Below, one piece after another: positions 45,891-55,055 of a stretch of DNA of 64,000 nt. Under the pieces are notes generated by a model that was not told where the DNA came from, ran no database searches, and was given only the letters and a program-made list of their open reading frames with translations. The position numbers and the translations under genes are program-made. The stretch covers positions 23,844 to 87,843 of the forward strand of contig JAFRGI010000012.1 in NCBI GenBank assembly GCA_017433905.1, given 5' to 3'. Every line of letters begins with the position of its first letter. Position 1 is the stretch's first letter. Source of the stretch: Ruminococcus sp. GTDB taxonomy: Bacteria > Bacillota > Clostridia > Oscillospirales > Acutalibacteraceae.

Positions 45891-47088
45891 TTCTCAACCT
45901 CCCTGCCGGTTGTTTGGATGCACATTTCAAGAAAATCGCGGCAAAGCAAAACAAAACATGATAAATCGTAAAATAATAGGTGACAATACCATATTCAAAA
46001 ATAACGAATATCAGTATAATGGTCAGGAAAAAGCTGCCCATATTCCATTCCAACTCCCGGTTTTGATACAGCTTTACGATCAGATATGCATAAAACCAAT
46101 AATAAATCACAGCGCCGACGATACCGAAGGAAGACATAATCTCCAGCCAGTTATTGTGACAATACGCCACATGCGCATACCGAATTTGTGTTAGGTATGC
46201 CATAAACCCGTTGGCGCCCCATCCGAAGAACGGCTTTTGCAGGAATAATTTCCAAGCTGTATCTCGGTAGTACTGACGCTCCAGAACACTGACGTCACTT
46301 TTGGAATCAGACAACAACGTGCTGAAAAGATTATCCATTCTTCCCGACAGTTCCACATTCGACATAACAAAATGCCAAATAACCACCATGACAAACAGGG
46401 CAAAGATGATCCATCTAAAACGCGCCCGAATATCATACCGACCTATCAAAACCACGATAAATAAACCCACGAGCGGGATCAAAAGGCTTTTTCTGGAACC
46501 GGACCAGATGATCATGGTATATGCCGCCACCACATATAAACAGCAGACCCAAGCCGCCATTCCTTTGTGCTGCCTGCGGTTGAAAATAAACCACAATGCT
46601 AAAACAATGGCCAAAGCCAATATCTGTGCAACCGTATTAAAATATAGACCGACGCCCTTCACAAAAGAATTCAGACGATTCTGTCCGGAAAAAAAGGCAA
46701 TCAGAATTTTTGCCATCATAAACAACGTTGCCGCCATAAACTGTTTCAGCCGCAATATCAGCTTATCAAAGGAATTCGTTTCCGAATAGACAAATAAAAG
46801 CATGACCACTGCCTTGAAAAAGGTGTTCGCCAAATTCATGGCCAATGACTGTGACAGCGCCCAAAAAGCGCTGGCGTAAATCAACGCCGCAAACAAAAGA
46901 AGCCATATACCATAAGCTGATTTTACACTTTTTAGTAATTCACCTACTCCTCTTAACAACATAAATCCAATAGAGGAAAACATTAAAATATTATACGCCG
47001 TGAAATTCAACGCGTCTCCGAGGATATTACAGAAAAACAAAAATATAAGAATATTGGATATGGTACTGATTTTTATTTTCCATGTCAT
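45880..47088 (-). CDS. O-antigen/capsule repeat-unit polymerase (Wzy type)
   Basis: The protein of about 402 aa has some 11 membrane helices and the Wzy_C-like region WGANGFMAYLTQIRYAHVAYCHNNWLEIMSSFGIVGAVIYYWF, typical of O-antigen polymerases and ligases. It should polymerise repeat units on the outer face of the membrane. The ATG at 47088 follows GGGTG and overlaps the GT4 gene by four bases. Confidence 0.87.
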   Translation of the reverse strand: MTWKIKISTISNILIFLFFCNILGDALNFTAYNILMFSSIGFMLLRGVGELLKSVKSAYGIWLLLFAALIYASAFWALSQSLAMNLANTFFKAVVMLLFVYSETNSFDKLILRLKQFMAATLFMMAKILIAFFSGQNRLNSFVKGVGLYFNTVAQILALAIVLALWFIFNRRQHKGMAAWVCCLYVVAAYTMIIWSGSRKSLLIPLVGLFIVVLIGRYDIRARFRWIIFALFVMVVIWHFVMSNVELSGRMDNLFSTLLSDSKSDVSVLERQYYRDTAWKLFLQKPFFGWGANGFMAYLTQIRYAHVAYCHNNWLEIMSSFGIVGAVIYYWFYAYLIVKLYQNRELEWNMGSFFLTIILIFVIFEYGIVTYYFTIYHVLFCFAAIFLKCASKQPAGRLRSGQ

Positions 47089-48143
47089 AGCAAATTCACC
47101 CACTGCTGACAGATCATATCCTCTGCCAATCGCTGTCTGATCCCGACGGCTTCCTCTGACATCCTTTTCGCATGAGCAGGATGTTCAATCATATATTTCA
47201 TCCCGCGGTACAAAGCGCCGGCGTCCCCGACCGGCACCAGCAACCCGTTTCGTTCATGTTCGATCATCATTCTCGCTCCTCCTGCCGGACAATCTGTACA
47301 AACCACCGGCAACCCAATCGCCATTGCTTCCAGCATGGAATTGGAGATCCCTTCAAAATCCGAAGACGAGACAAACATGGCGGCGTCTCTTATTTTTTGA
47401 TGAATGTCCTTGGCAAAATCCTCCAAAAAGACAGCGCCTTCCAGATGACGGGTTTTCATCAGCTCTGTCAATTCTTTCTTTAATTCTCCGCGTCCATAGA
47501 TGCGAAGCGTGTAATCCGGATAGTCCTCCCGAAGCTTTTCAAAAGCCTGAAAAAGCAGCGGAAGATTTTTTTGTTTATTCAACCGGCAGAAATTAACGAT
47601 TTCTTTTCTGCGCACACCGGAAAACGGTTCGGGCAGATCATTTCGGATGGGATTTGGGATAATCACACCACGTTCCTGTACACTGCGATCAAAATAATTC
47701 TTTGCGTCCTCAGTCTGAAAAACAACACGTTCAGCCAAAGCAAGGAAGCGGTTGACTCTTTTTCCCAATACCCGGTCGACGCTGTATTGAGAGCCGGGAT
47801 CATTCCTTTCCGACAAAATCAGCCTGACTTTTGGATGCAGCTTCTTGAAGTAATGGATCATCATATCCCCCACACCCATCACAATCACAACATCTGTATG
47901 ATCCTCACGGCAAAACTTCTGAAACGCCAGCAAGCGTTTAAAATGCTTGAGATACTTGTTGGATGAATTCGGCAGTGTGATGATTTTTTGAATCCCGGTA
48001 ACCGAATAATCGTTGTAGGCGGAAAACATCCTGGCAATCGAAACATGGTATCCCTGTGCAGCCATATATTTAGCCACGGTGACACCAACCCTTTCGGCTC
48101 CGCCGTCACCGATATTGTTCATGACAAATACAACATTTTTCAT
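47085..48143 (-). CDS. Family 4 glycosyltransferase
   Basis: The 352-aa GT-B enzyme starts with a glycine-rich motif (NNIGDGGAERVGVTVAKYM) and ends with a GT4 donor region: FVSSSDFEGISNSMLEAMAIGLPVVCTDCPAGGARMMIEHERNGLLVP, with the E-x7-E type pair. Retaining transfer is expected. Donor and acceptor are unknown. Its ATG overlaps the stop of the next GT4 gene (ATGA). Confidence 0.9.
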   Translation of the reverse strand: MKNVVFVMNNIGDGGAERVGVTVAKYMAAQGYHVSIARMFSAYNDYSVTGIQKIITLPNSSNKYLKHFKRLLAFQKFCREDHTDVVIVMGVGDMMIHYFKKLHPKVRLILSERNDPGSQYSVDRVLGKRVNRFLALAERVVFQTEDAKNYFDRSVQERGVIIPNPIRNDLPEPFSGVRRKEIVNFCRLNKQKNLPLLFQAFEKLREDYPDYTLRIYGRGELKKELTELMKTRHLEGAVFLEDFAKDIHQKIRDAAMFVSSSDFEGISNSMLEAMAIGLPVVCTDCPAGGARMMIEHERNGLLVPVGDAGALYRGMKYMIEHPAHAKRMSEEAVGIRQRLAEDMICQQWVNLL

Positions 48144-49270
48144 ACCTTCACCCTCTTTCCTACTTCCTGCTCATAATACTGTTTCAATCGTTTTGCTTCC
48201 CTTTTGATATTAAAGCCTTTTTGATCCACATAGAAAAGCGAATCCTTTCGCGTGTTTGTATTCTGAGCGCGCATATTTTGCAGCTGTTCCGCCCATTTTT
48301 CAGCAGGACACTTCAGCGACATCATGACGGTGCCGGGCAAAATACACACCTCCGACGAAATAGTATCCGAAAACAGACACGGCAACCCATTGACCTGCGA
48401 TTCTACCCCTACCACCGGCAGCCCCTCATACAAGGAGGGTAATACAAATAAATCGAACATATTATACAAATCGGCAACATCATTTCTTTGACCCAAAAAC
48501 AGGACTCTGTCTGTCAAACCCCATTCCTGCACCCGTTGTTTGATTTTCTCCTCCAATTCTCCTGTACCAATCAAAACCAGCGTCGCATTGCTGTCACGGG
48601 ACAGATAAGACTGAAATATCCTCAATAAAAACGCATGGTTCTTTTGCCTACTGAAACGACCGATATGCCCGATCACTGTCCGCTCGGGCGTGAACCCAAA
48701 TTGTTCTTTTAATTGTTTCGCTTTTTGGGCGTCATAAGCATACCGCTTTACATCAACGGCATTGTTCATCACATACAACTGTCCTCTGTCAACAATCTTA
48801 TCGCCCCACATATACCGACCGGCATCCGTGCCGCAGGCGAAATACCCGGTGGCAGTTTTTTTAAGCACCGGCCGAAAACAGTTCAGAATCATTATCTTGC
48901 ATTTTGAATTGGGCTGCTGCGTCAAATGAGAATGCGCAATCCTCACCGGAACCCCGACCTTTTCCGCCATTTTTAGATACGCAAACGACCAGTTTTGATC
49001 ATGACAGTGAACAACGTCAAACCGACCCTTTTTCAAAATGGTTGTTACTTCCATGAAGTGTTTTTTCAGGCTTGTTTTTCTTTGTGTGACATAGCGAACG
49101 GGAATTCCCATTTCGTCAAACCGATCATGCAGCAAATGCCTGTGTCCATAATCTCTCACGCATAATTCAATATACATATCCGATCGATCCATATGATGCA
49201 GGTAGTTGAAGATAACGCCGCCCACGCCTCCGCCGTCTATACCCGGAGCAATGTGAAGAACCCTTAGCAT
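48140..49270 (-). CDS. Family 4 glycosyltransferase, EpsF-like
   Basis: The 376-aa GT-B protein has HIAPGIDGGGVGGVIFNYLHHMD at the N-terminus, VIGHIGRFSRQKNHAFLLRIF at the domain border, and FVLPSLYEGLPVVGVESQVNGLPCLFSD in the donor domain. It resembles EpsF-type enzymes of exopolysaccharide clusters. The sugar donor cannot be told from the sequence. Confidence 0.9.
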   Translation of the reverse strand: MLRVLHIAPGIDGGGVGGVIFNYLHHMDRSDMYIELCVRDYGHRHLLHDRFDEMGIPVRYVTQRKTSLKKHFMEVTTILKKGRFDVVHCHDQNWSFAYLKMAEKVGVPVRIAHSHLTQQPNSKCKIMILNCFRPVLKKTATGYFACGTDAGRYMWGDKIVDRGQLYVMNNAVDVKRYAYDAQKAKQLKEQFGFTPERTVIGHIGRFSRQKNHAFLLRIFQSYLSRDSNATLVLIGTGELEEKIKQRVQEWGLTDRVLFLGQRNDVADLYNMFDLFVLPSLYEGLPVVGVESQVNGLPCLFSDTISSEVCILPGTVMMSLKCPAEKWAEQLQNMRAQNTNTRKDSLFYVDQKGFNIKREAKRLKQYYEQEVGKRVKV

Positions 49271-49286
49271 AAATATCAGCTCCTTA

Positions 49287-50321
49287 TTACAGTAAGTTCT
49301 TTACCAGCGGAATTTTTTTCAGCACAAACGCCGTCGCCAGTGAAAGCGTAAAAACCACTGTAAAAAGCACTGCAATACCGGCTGCAATCGGAAAACTCAG
49401 CGGCGTAATGTGCAATACTTTATAGATAAAATTAATAAATAACGGATGGATCAGATAAATACCGAAGCTGGTACGGCATATCAGGCGAACCACCGGATGT
49501 ATCGCCTGTTTTCTCTCAAAGATATGCTTAAAGAGAATAAAGACAGATGCACCTAAAACCAAAGTGAAAACATTGGACGTCTGATGATTCAACGCAAACG
49601 CTTCACCTGTCTGACAAACCAACACGGTTTCGGAGACGATCATAAAAACAAGCGACACGACCGTTCCGATGCATGCGGGAACAAACAGCTTTCGCGTAGT
49701 GACCGATAAATAATACCCTGTCAGATACCACGTAACATACTCGCCGATTTGCATAAAGTTGACAAGCTTTAGTCCGGTGAGTGTGTTGATGCTGGGAATG
49801 AAAAAATTTCCGAGTATCAAAATTACGACCAGAATTTCCAGCGCTTTGCCGCTCATTTTTTCTGTTACCGCCCTCAGCGGAATGGTGATCAGATAAAGTC
49901 CAATCAACATATAAATATACCACATATGGCTCCATGAAGCTCCCTGCAGGGTGTTCAGAACAGCCTGAAACAACATTGGAACCGAAAAACTCTTTTGGGT
50001 AAATACAAGTTCCATCAACGCGTAGCCGACCCCAAAAGTTGCCAGCACAAGCAGCATGCGCACAACGTATTTTCTGATTTTTTTCCAGTCCATTCGCCTT
50101 GCCGGATCCAGCAACAAAACGCCCGAAATCATAATAAAACAGGGCACAGCCCACTTGACGCATATATAGCCGTCATTGAACACGGCAAAATTAAAAAATC
50201 CCAATTCATCCGATGTGTAGTTTTCCACTAATGTCATATTGATATGAAGAAAAACCACGGCAAAAGTAGCCGCCATTCTCAATATCTCAATATATACCTT
50301 CTTCTCTTTCTTTTCCATCAA
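49287..50321 (-). CDS. Integral-membrane acyltransferase (AT3 family), 3 of 3
   Basis: The 344-aa protein has about 10 membrane helices and an AT3 N-terminus (KKVYIEILRMAATFAVVFLHINMTL, conserved His). It is directly adjacent to the pyruvyl transferase gene, whose stop ends at 50322. A second ATG directly follows the first. Confidence 0.87.
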   Translation of the reverse strand: MMEKKEKKVYIEILRMAATFAVVFLHINMTLVENYTSDELGFFNFAVFNDGYICVKWAVPCFIMISGVLLLDPARRMDWKKIRKYVVRMLLVLATFGVGYALMELVFTQKSFSVPMLFQAVLNTLQGASWSHMWYIYMLIGLYLITIPLRAVTEKMSGKALEILVVILILGNFFIPSINTLTGLKLVNFMQIGEYVTWYLTGYYLSVTTRKLFVPACIGTVVSLVFMIVSETVLVCQTGEAFALNHQTSNVFTLVLGASVFILFKHIFERKQAIHPVVRLICRTSFGIYLIHPLFINFIYKVLHITPLSFPIAAGIAVLFTVVFTLSLATAFVLKKIPLVKNLL

Positions 50322-51419
50322 TCAGCTCAACGCAGACAAAAACGTATCTGCCCGCTCCCTCTCTTTTTTCAATATCTCATTTACCGCAGAATAATCCATC
50401 TCCTGCCCGACAACAGCCAACTCATTTTCTTGGCTGACCCTGCGGTTTTCAAGGTGGAACAGTCGAAGCAAGCTTTCTATTCTTCCGTTAAATTCACTCC
50501 TTGGCACAAAAATAAACGGACGGTTCAGATTGATCGAAAAAGCAGTACCATGGAACGAATTGGTGACAATAAAATCAGCATGAAAAAACAGCGACAAAAA
50601 ATCTCCGGGGGATCGATGTGTGAACAAACGGTCGACCCCGTTGGGTTTTTTCAGTTCCCACGAAAGCTTAACCAACTTCAACCCCTTTTCCTTTGCGATC
50701 TTCCCGGCGAATTCTGTTGCGCCGTTGTCTTCGTTATACAACAAAAAAAGCAACAAATAATTTTCTTTTTCCAAACGCCTGCTTGCCAAACCTTCCCAGT
50801 GTGATCGCTCAATTTGGAATGTCGGATCAATCAGGCACTCGCTTTGAAGCCCCATATCGGATAGCAACCGAACGGCACTGTCCTCGCGCACACTGATCCG
50901 TTGATATTCCGCGAGCATGGGTCTGACGACGTCGATCTCCTCCTGCGAGAGGGCGGTTTTACCAAAGCTGGATACAAATGCGTATTTTTTTGCACCCTCC
51001 GGCGCATAATTGAGGTAATAGCTTTTATCCACACCGTGGTTATATTTGCTGTTCCACACCTGGTCACTCCCGGAAATATAGATATCTGCCTGCGGAGGCG
51101 CCTTCAAAATATCTTCATTGGTGATATACTGTTGCTTTGTCAGACGAAGATTTTTTTTGATGAAGGAACCAAAGGTATGTTCTTTGAGAACAAAAGACGG
51201 GATTTTTGCTGTATAGTAAACAAACTTTTTCAGTTTCTTTCCTTCCAGAGACGGCGGATACTCCAGAAACAATGGCTTTTTTGCCCGAAAGGGAGAGATA
51301 TAGTCCACAATCTCGCACACAAAACCCTTATTCTCCAACAGCTTTTGCGTGGCATAGGCTTGGAGCACCGAACCATAATTATAGATCCGATGCATCGTAA
51401 TAACGGATACCTTTTTCAT
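50322..51419 (-). CDS. Polysaccharide pyruvyl transferase family protein
   Basis: The 365-aa cytoplasmic protein of the CsaB-type family should add a pyruvate ketal from phosphoenolpyruvate to a sugar. The typical start MHRIYNYGSVLQAYATQKLLE, ISGSDQVWNSKYNHGVDKSYYLNY in the centre, and FIVTNSFHGTAFSINLNRPFIFVP near the end are all present. Together with the iron-sulfur protein at 40615 it forms a pair often seen in surface-polysaccharide clusters. Confidence 0.9.
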   Translation of the reverse strand: MKKVSVITMHRIYNYGSVLQAYATQKLLENKGFVCEIVDYISPFRAKKPLFLEYPPSLEGKKLKKFVYYTAKIPSFVLKEHTFGSFIKKNLRLTKQQYITNEDILKAPPQADIYISGSDQVWNSKYNHGVDKSYYLNYAPEGAKKYAFVSSFGKTALSQEEIDVVRPMLAEYQRISVREDSAVRLLSDMGLQSECLIDPTFQIERSHWEGLASRRLEKENYLLLFLLYNEDNGATEFAGKIAKEKGLKLVKLSWELKKPNGVDRLFTHRSPGDFLSLFFHADFIVTNSFHGTAFSINLNRPFIFVPRSEFNGRIESLLRLFHLENRRVSQENELAVVGQEMDYSAVNEILKKERERADTFLSALS

Positions 51420-51428
51420 GGATTCCTC

Positions 51429-52421
51429 CTAATGCTTTATTTTCACAAAAAAGCACAGTGCTTTTCTGGTAAGTCCATATCCAAGTACGCGCCTGAGCCG
51501 ATTGACGTCTTTTACCTTCCGGCATATATCATAATCGAGCAATCCCCTCAGTTCCCTCATTTCACGCAGAAGCTTTTGGTTCCGCACGCCGGATGAAACC
51601 CCCAGGGTTACCGCATATTCATACGCATAATAAGACGCCAACAGTTCTTGTTTTTCCCGATCCTCCAGCGTCTGCGCCTGCGCGAGCCCTTTTCGGCACA
51701 TATACAGCTTATCCGAAACCAGCTTTTCGGATCTATTTTGTGTAATAGAACCGGCGCGCTGCTGCCGGTAAGCATAAAACGGCTCCGCATAATAATCAAA
51801 CCGCGCGGCATAAAGCAGCAAATCGCCGCACCAGTCCATATCTTCACTCAAATATCCCTCGCGAAAGTGCATATCATGGCTGCATAGCAATTCTCTGCGA
51901 ATCACCTTATTCCATGCCGCAGCGCGATAAATATTGTTTTCGAGCATATAACGTATCGCGCTGTTGACGTTATTGTCTGTTACTTTATTTCTGTCAGCTT
52001 CCACAGAAAGAATATCCGTAAAACTGTCGGTGTCCTCGTAATATCTTCTCGCCGAAAAAACGAGCACATCTGCATTGGTCTCGTTTAAATGACGAAAAAT
52101 TGTTTCCAGCGCATGATAATCTGTCCAGAAGTCATCACTGTCCAAAAAAATAACATAACGTCCGGAAGCCATATGCAAACCCGCGTTTCTTGCGCTTGAC
52201 AAACCGCCGTTTTTTTTATGGATCAGTCGGACACAGCTGTAACGTTCCGCAGCTGTCTCGCAAACGGCGCCGCTGTTATCCGAAGAACCGTCGTCCACCA
52301 GTATCAGCTCAAAATTTTGAAAAGTTTGTCCGATGACGCTCTCCATGCACTGCGGAAGATATTTTCCCACATGATACACCGGCACAATTATGCTGAAATC
52401 AGGAACCTTCATCTTGCTCAT
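51429..52421 (-). CDS. Family 2 glycosyltransferase
   Basis: The 330-aa GT-A enzyme has FSIIVPVYHVGKYLPQCMESVIGQTFQNFELILVDDGSSDNSG and VIFLDSDDFW (metal-binding DxD), so inverting transfer is expected. The ATG at 52421 follows AAAGGA and lies four bases after the GT8 stop. Donor unknown. Confidence 0.92.
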   Translation of the reverse strand: MSKMKVPDFSIIVPVYHVGKYLPQCMESVIGQTFQNFELILVDDGSSDNSGAVCETAAERYSCVRLIHKKNGGLSSARNAGLHMASGRYVIFLDSDDFWTDYHALETIFRHLNETNADVLVFSARRYYEDTDSFTDILSVEADRNKVTDNNVNSAIRYMLENNIYRAAAWNKVIRRELLCSHDMHFREGYLSEDMDWCGDLLLYAARFDYYAEPFYAYRQQRAGSITQNRSEKLVSDKLYMCRKGLAQAQTLEDREKQELLASYYAYEYAVTLGVSSGVRNQKLLREMRELRGLLDYDICRKVKDVNRLRRVLGYGLTRKALCFFVKIKH

Positions 52422-52425
52422 CGGA

Positions 52426-53445
52426 CTATCCTTTCGTTTTGGCTTTCTGCATTTTTTTTGCATTCTCTGTCGGGATCACCACACCGTGCAGCACAGAGGC
52501 AACCGCAAATAACGGCTTCCGCGGCGCCCGTCTGATCATGCGGGTACGCATTTTTTTCAACGCACCCCTGTTATCTTCCTGCAGGGGAACATCTTTCCAA
52601 AGCGACAGTGATTTATAGTGTAAAAATTTTTCCAAATACGGATGCTGATTATTTTTGATCCACGGTCTCAGTCCATCAAGAAAACAGGTTGTAAAATGGA
52701 CCAGACCCGGATTTCGGACGGCCTGCTCGTACTCCTCTTTAGAATAAAAGTTCTCCGGCTTCGAACGACGGATTCGCAGCACCTGTTCGTAGGACGCATA
52801 GAAATAGATGGAAAGGACGTTGTATCGCATCGGAAGCGGAATCATTTTATCCTGCTCCACCACGCTGTTCAGAACATCCTGATCCAGATAAGCCAGCGCG
52901 CTGCCGTATTGCCCGATATATTCCGTAAATCTTTTTTCATATCCGCCCCTGCGCACTTCATCCAAATTCAGGAATACCAGTCCTCCGTTCATATAATAAT
53001 CGCCGCTGTTTTTTCCAACGTTTTTCCGGTAACGGTCATTGATACATTCCGGCATTCCGCCGAAAACCTTGCCGGTCATATCCGTATTCCAGAGAGGCTC
53101 AATGGAATCCGCAATGATCGTATCACAATCGATATTCAAAACCTTATGCACGGTTTCGGGCAGGGCGCTTGCCATGAACAAACGTCCGAACGTACTGATA
53201 TTCCAGCGACGGGTATCAATATCCCGACCGGTCAACTGCTTCATATCCGGCATCGGAACAAACGAAATATCCCTGTGATAAGCGGCAACTGTTTCCTTTA
53301 GCTTATTTTTGTTTTCATCCGAAATATGGTTATCCATGATATAAATATGAATATGATTACAGGATTGGTTATTATCCAATAAGGACAAAACCGATATTCC
53401 TGTCAAAAAAGCATAGCTGTCGCTGCTTGAATACAATATATCCAT
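52426..53445 (-). CDS. Family 8 glycosyltransferase
   Basis: The protein of about 339 aa has the GT8 pattern: MDILYSSSDSYAFLTGISVLSLLDN at the N-terminus, VLNIDCDTIIADS (DxD), and YYMNGGLVFLNLDE. GT8 enzymes are retaining and often transfer galactose, glucose or galacturonic acid; UDP-GalA could be made in this locus. AAGGAGAG precedes ATG 53445. Confidence 0.92.
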   Translation of the reverse strand: MDILYSSSDSYAFLTGISVLSLLDNNQSCNHIHIYIMDNHISDENKNKLKETVAAYHRDISFVPMPDMKQLTGRDIDTRRWNISTFGRLFMASALPETVHKVLNIDCDTIIADSIEPLWNTDMTGKVFGGMPECINDRYRKNVGKNSGDYYMNGGLVFLNLDEVRRGGYEKRFTEYIGQYGSALAYLDQDVLNSVVEQDKMIPLPMRYNVLSIYFYASYEQVLRIRRSKPENFYSKEEYEQAVRNPGLVHFTTCFLDGLRPWIKNNQHPYLEKFLHYKSLSLWKDVPLQEDNRGALKKMRTRMIRRAPRKPLFAVASVLHGVVIPTENAKKMQKAKTKG

Positions 53446-53523
53446 CCGTTTTCTCTCCTTTTGGCGGGGCATTGTTATACAAACCCAAGATAAAGCGAAC
53501 AAGTATCCGCTCTTCGGAGCTTT

Positions 53524-54114
53524 TTATTTTCGGAACAACCCCCCGGATTCGTGCTTCCGGTCGCTGATATATTCCGCGAGTGTCGGCCAGCTCCGATCTT
53601 TCTCGGTAGCAATCACCTTTTCGATCCCATATTCTTGCAGCGGCCACGGGATTTGCAGCTCCGGGTCGTTCCACCGGATTCCGCCGCAGGCATCGGGAAC
53701 ATATGCTCCCGAGCACTGATAAGAAAATACCGTATTCTCGGATAATGCAATAAATCCGTGCGCAAAGCCCTCCGGAATAAACACAATTTTCTGCTCGTCT
53801 GATTTCAGAAGCTCTGTATGATACGCTCCGAAAGTAGGCGAGTCCTCTCTCAAATCCAGCGCCACATCAAACAAAACGCCTGCGATGACATGGATCAGCT
53901 TTGCCTGTGACGGTTCTGTCTGATAATGCAGCCCTCTTAAGGCGCCTTTTTGGGAATACAAATCGCTGGATTCATGGAAGGAACAGGTAATGCCATTTTC
54001 GGCGAACACATGTTTTTCATAATATTTTTTGTATAGACCGCGCTCATCCGGATATATATGCGGTCGGATAACGATCAAACCCGGAAGCTCAGTTTGCTGA
54101 AATTCAAATGACAT
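53524..54114 (-). CDS. RmlC-like sugar 3,5-epimerase family protein
   Basis: The 196-aa cupin has RGLHYQTEPSQAKLIHVIAGVLFDVALDLREDSPTFG and EGFAHGFIALSENTVFSYQCSGAY, the RmlC pattern with catalytic His and Tyr. It lies beside CDP-sugar genes rather than rmlA/B, so its substrate is probably a CDP-4-keto-6-deoxyhexose. It differs clearly from rfbC at 37037. Confidence 0.85.
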   Translation of the reverse strand: MSFEFQQTELPGLIVIRPHIYPDERGLYKKYYEKHVFAENGITCSFHESSDLYSQKGALRGLHYQTEPSQAKLIHVIAGVLFDVALDLREDSPTFGAYHTELLKSDEQKIVFIPEGFAHGFIALSENTVFSYQCSGAYVPDACGGIRWNDPELQIPWPLQEYGIEKVIATEKDRSWPTLAEYISDRKHESGGLFRK

Positions 54115-54117
54115 GGT

Positions 54118-55044
54118 TTATTCCTCGGTTTTCATAGAATGATATATTTCAAGAATCCCGTCCCTGTGATCTCCGGGAAACGGGTAATGAATAATACTTT
54201 GGAGTTTTTGGTTATCTCCTGCGAACACCATGGCTTCATTTTTTCGGTAAGGAATGCTGCCGAAATCAATCAACGACCGGTCAAATCCGCAGACATCGAC
54301 AATTTCAAGGATAAAATCCCTAACCTTGACCGGATTATCAGAACAAATGTTGTAGATTTCATACGGCCGGTACGCACTTTGCGAAAGCCGGATCACAGCA
54401 CGGACAAGATCTCGGACATTCACAAAGTCTCTGACCTGTTCGCCCGGGGTGGTTTTGATCACATTTCCTGCCATACAGCTTCTGATAACCGATGGAGCCA
54501 ACCTTTCCGGTCCTTCTCCTTCTCCGAACACGCCAAAGGGTCTCACCGTGATGGCATTGACCTGTAAATTTTTGGCATAAGCCGTCACAAGCTCGGTAGA
54601 CGCGTTTTTTGAAATGGCATAAAAAGAAGCCGGAGCACAATGCATATCCTCCGTTAAAAGAACACCTCCGTGGTCTCCGTATTCAAAGCACGAGCCAAAA
54701 TTGACAAGCAGCCGGCTGTGATTGTCTTTAGCGAATCTGACAAGCCGGCAGGACATTTTTATATTCACATCGCAGATAAGATCCATATCCTCAAAATCCG
54801 GACGAACGCCGACGGTCGCCAGATGAAAGATCTTGTTGAAAGCAGGAAACGATGCTGCATGCTCAAACAAGTATGCAGCATCATCAATCAAATGAATATC
54901 ATGATTCAAAGCATACAGCTTCTCCTTGCCCGCGAAATCTCCCTTTTCGATCAGGGCATATATGTTGCACTGCTGCCCGGACAGTTCCTCTGCGAGCTTT
55001 GTTCCGATAAAGCCTGCCGCTCCGGTAATCAATATATTTTCCAT
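54118..55044 (-). CDS. NAD(P)-dependent sugar epimerase/reductase (SDR)
   Basis: The protein of about 308 aa of the extended SDR family has ILITGAAGFIGTKLAEEL, an active-site YAISKNASTELV (YxxxK) and VRDFVNVRDLVRAVI. In the order rfbF-rfbG-this-rmlC-like it would be the ketoreductase that finishes a CDP-6-deoxyhexose. The start is set at 55044 (MENILIT); 55047 is possible. Confidence 0.85.
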   Translation of the reverse strand: MENILITGAAGFIGTKLAEELSGQQCNIYALIEKGDFAGKEKLYALNHDIHLIDDAAYLFEHAASFPAFNKIFHLATVGVRPDFEDMDLICDVNIKMSCRLVRFAKDNHSRLLVNFGSCFEYGDHGGVLLTEDMHCAPASFYAISKNASTELVTAYAKNLQVNAITVRPFGVFGEGEGPERLAPSVIRSCMAGNVIKTTPGEQVRDFVNVRDLVRAVIRLSQSAYRPYEIYNICSDNPVKVRDFILEIVDVCGFDRSLIDFGSIPYRKNEAMVFAGDNQKLQSIIHYPFPGDHRDGILEIYHSMKTEE

Positions 55045-55055
55045 CATCTCACCCG

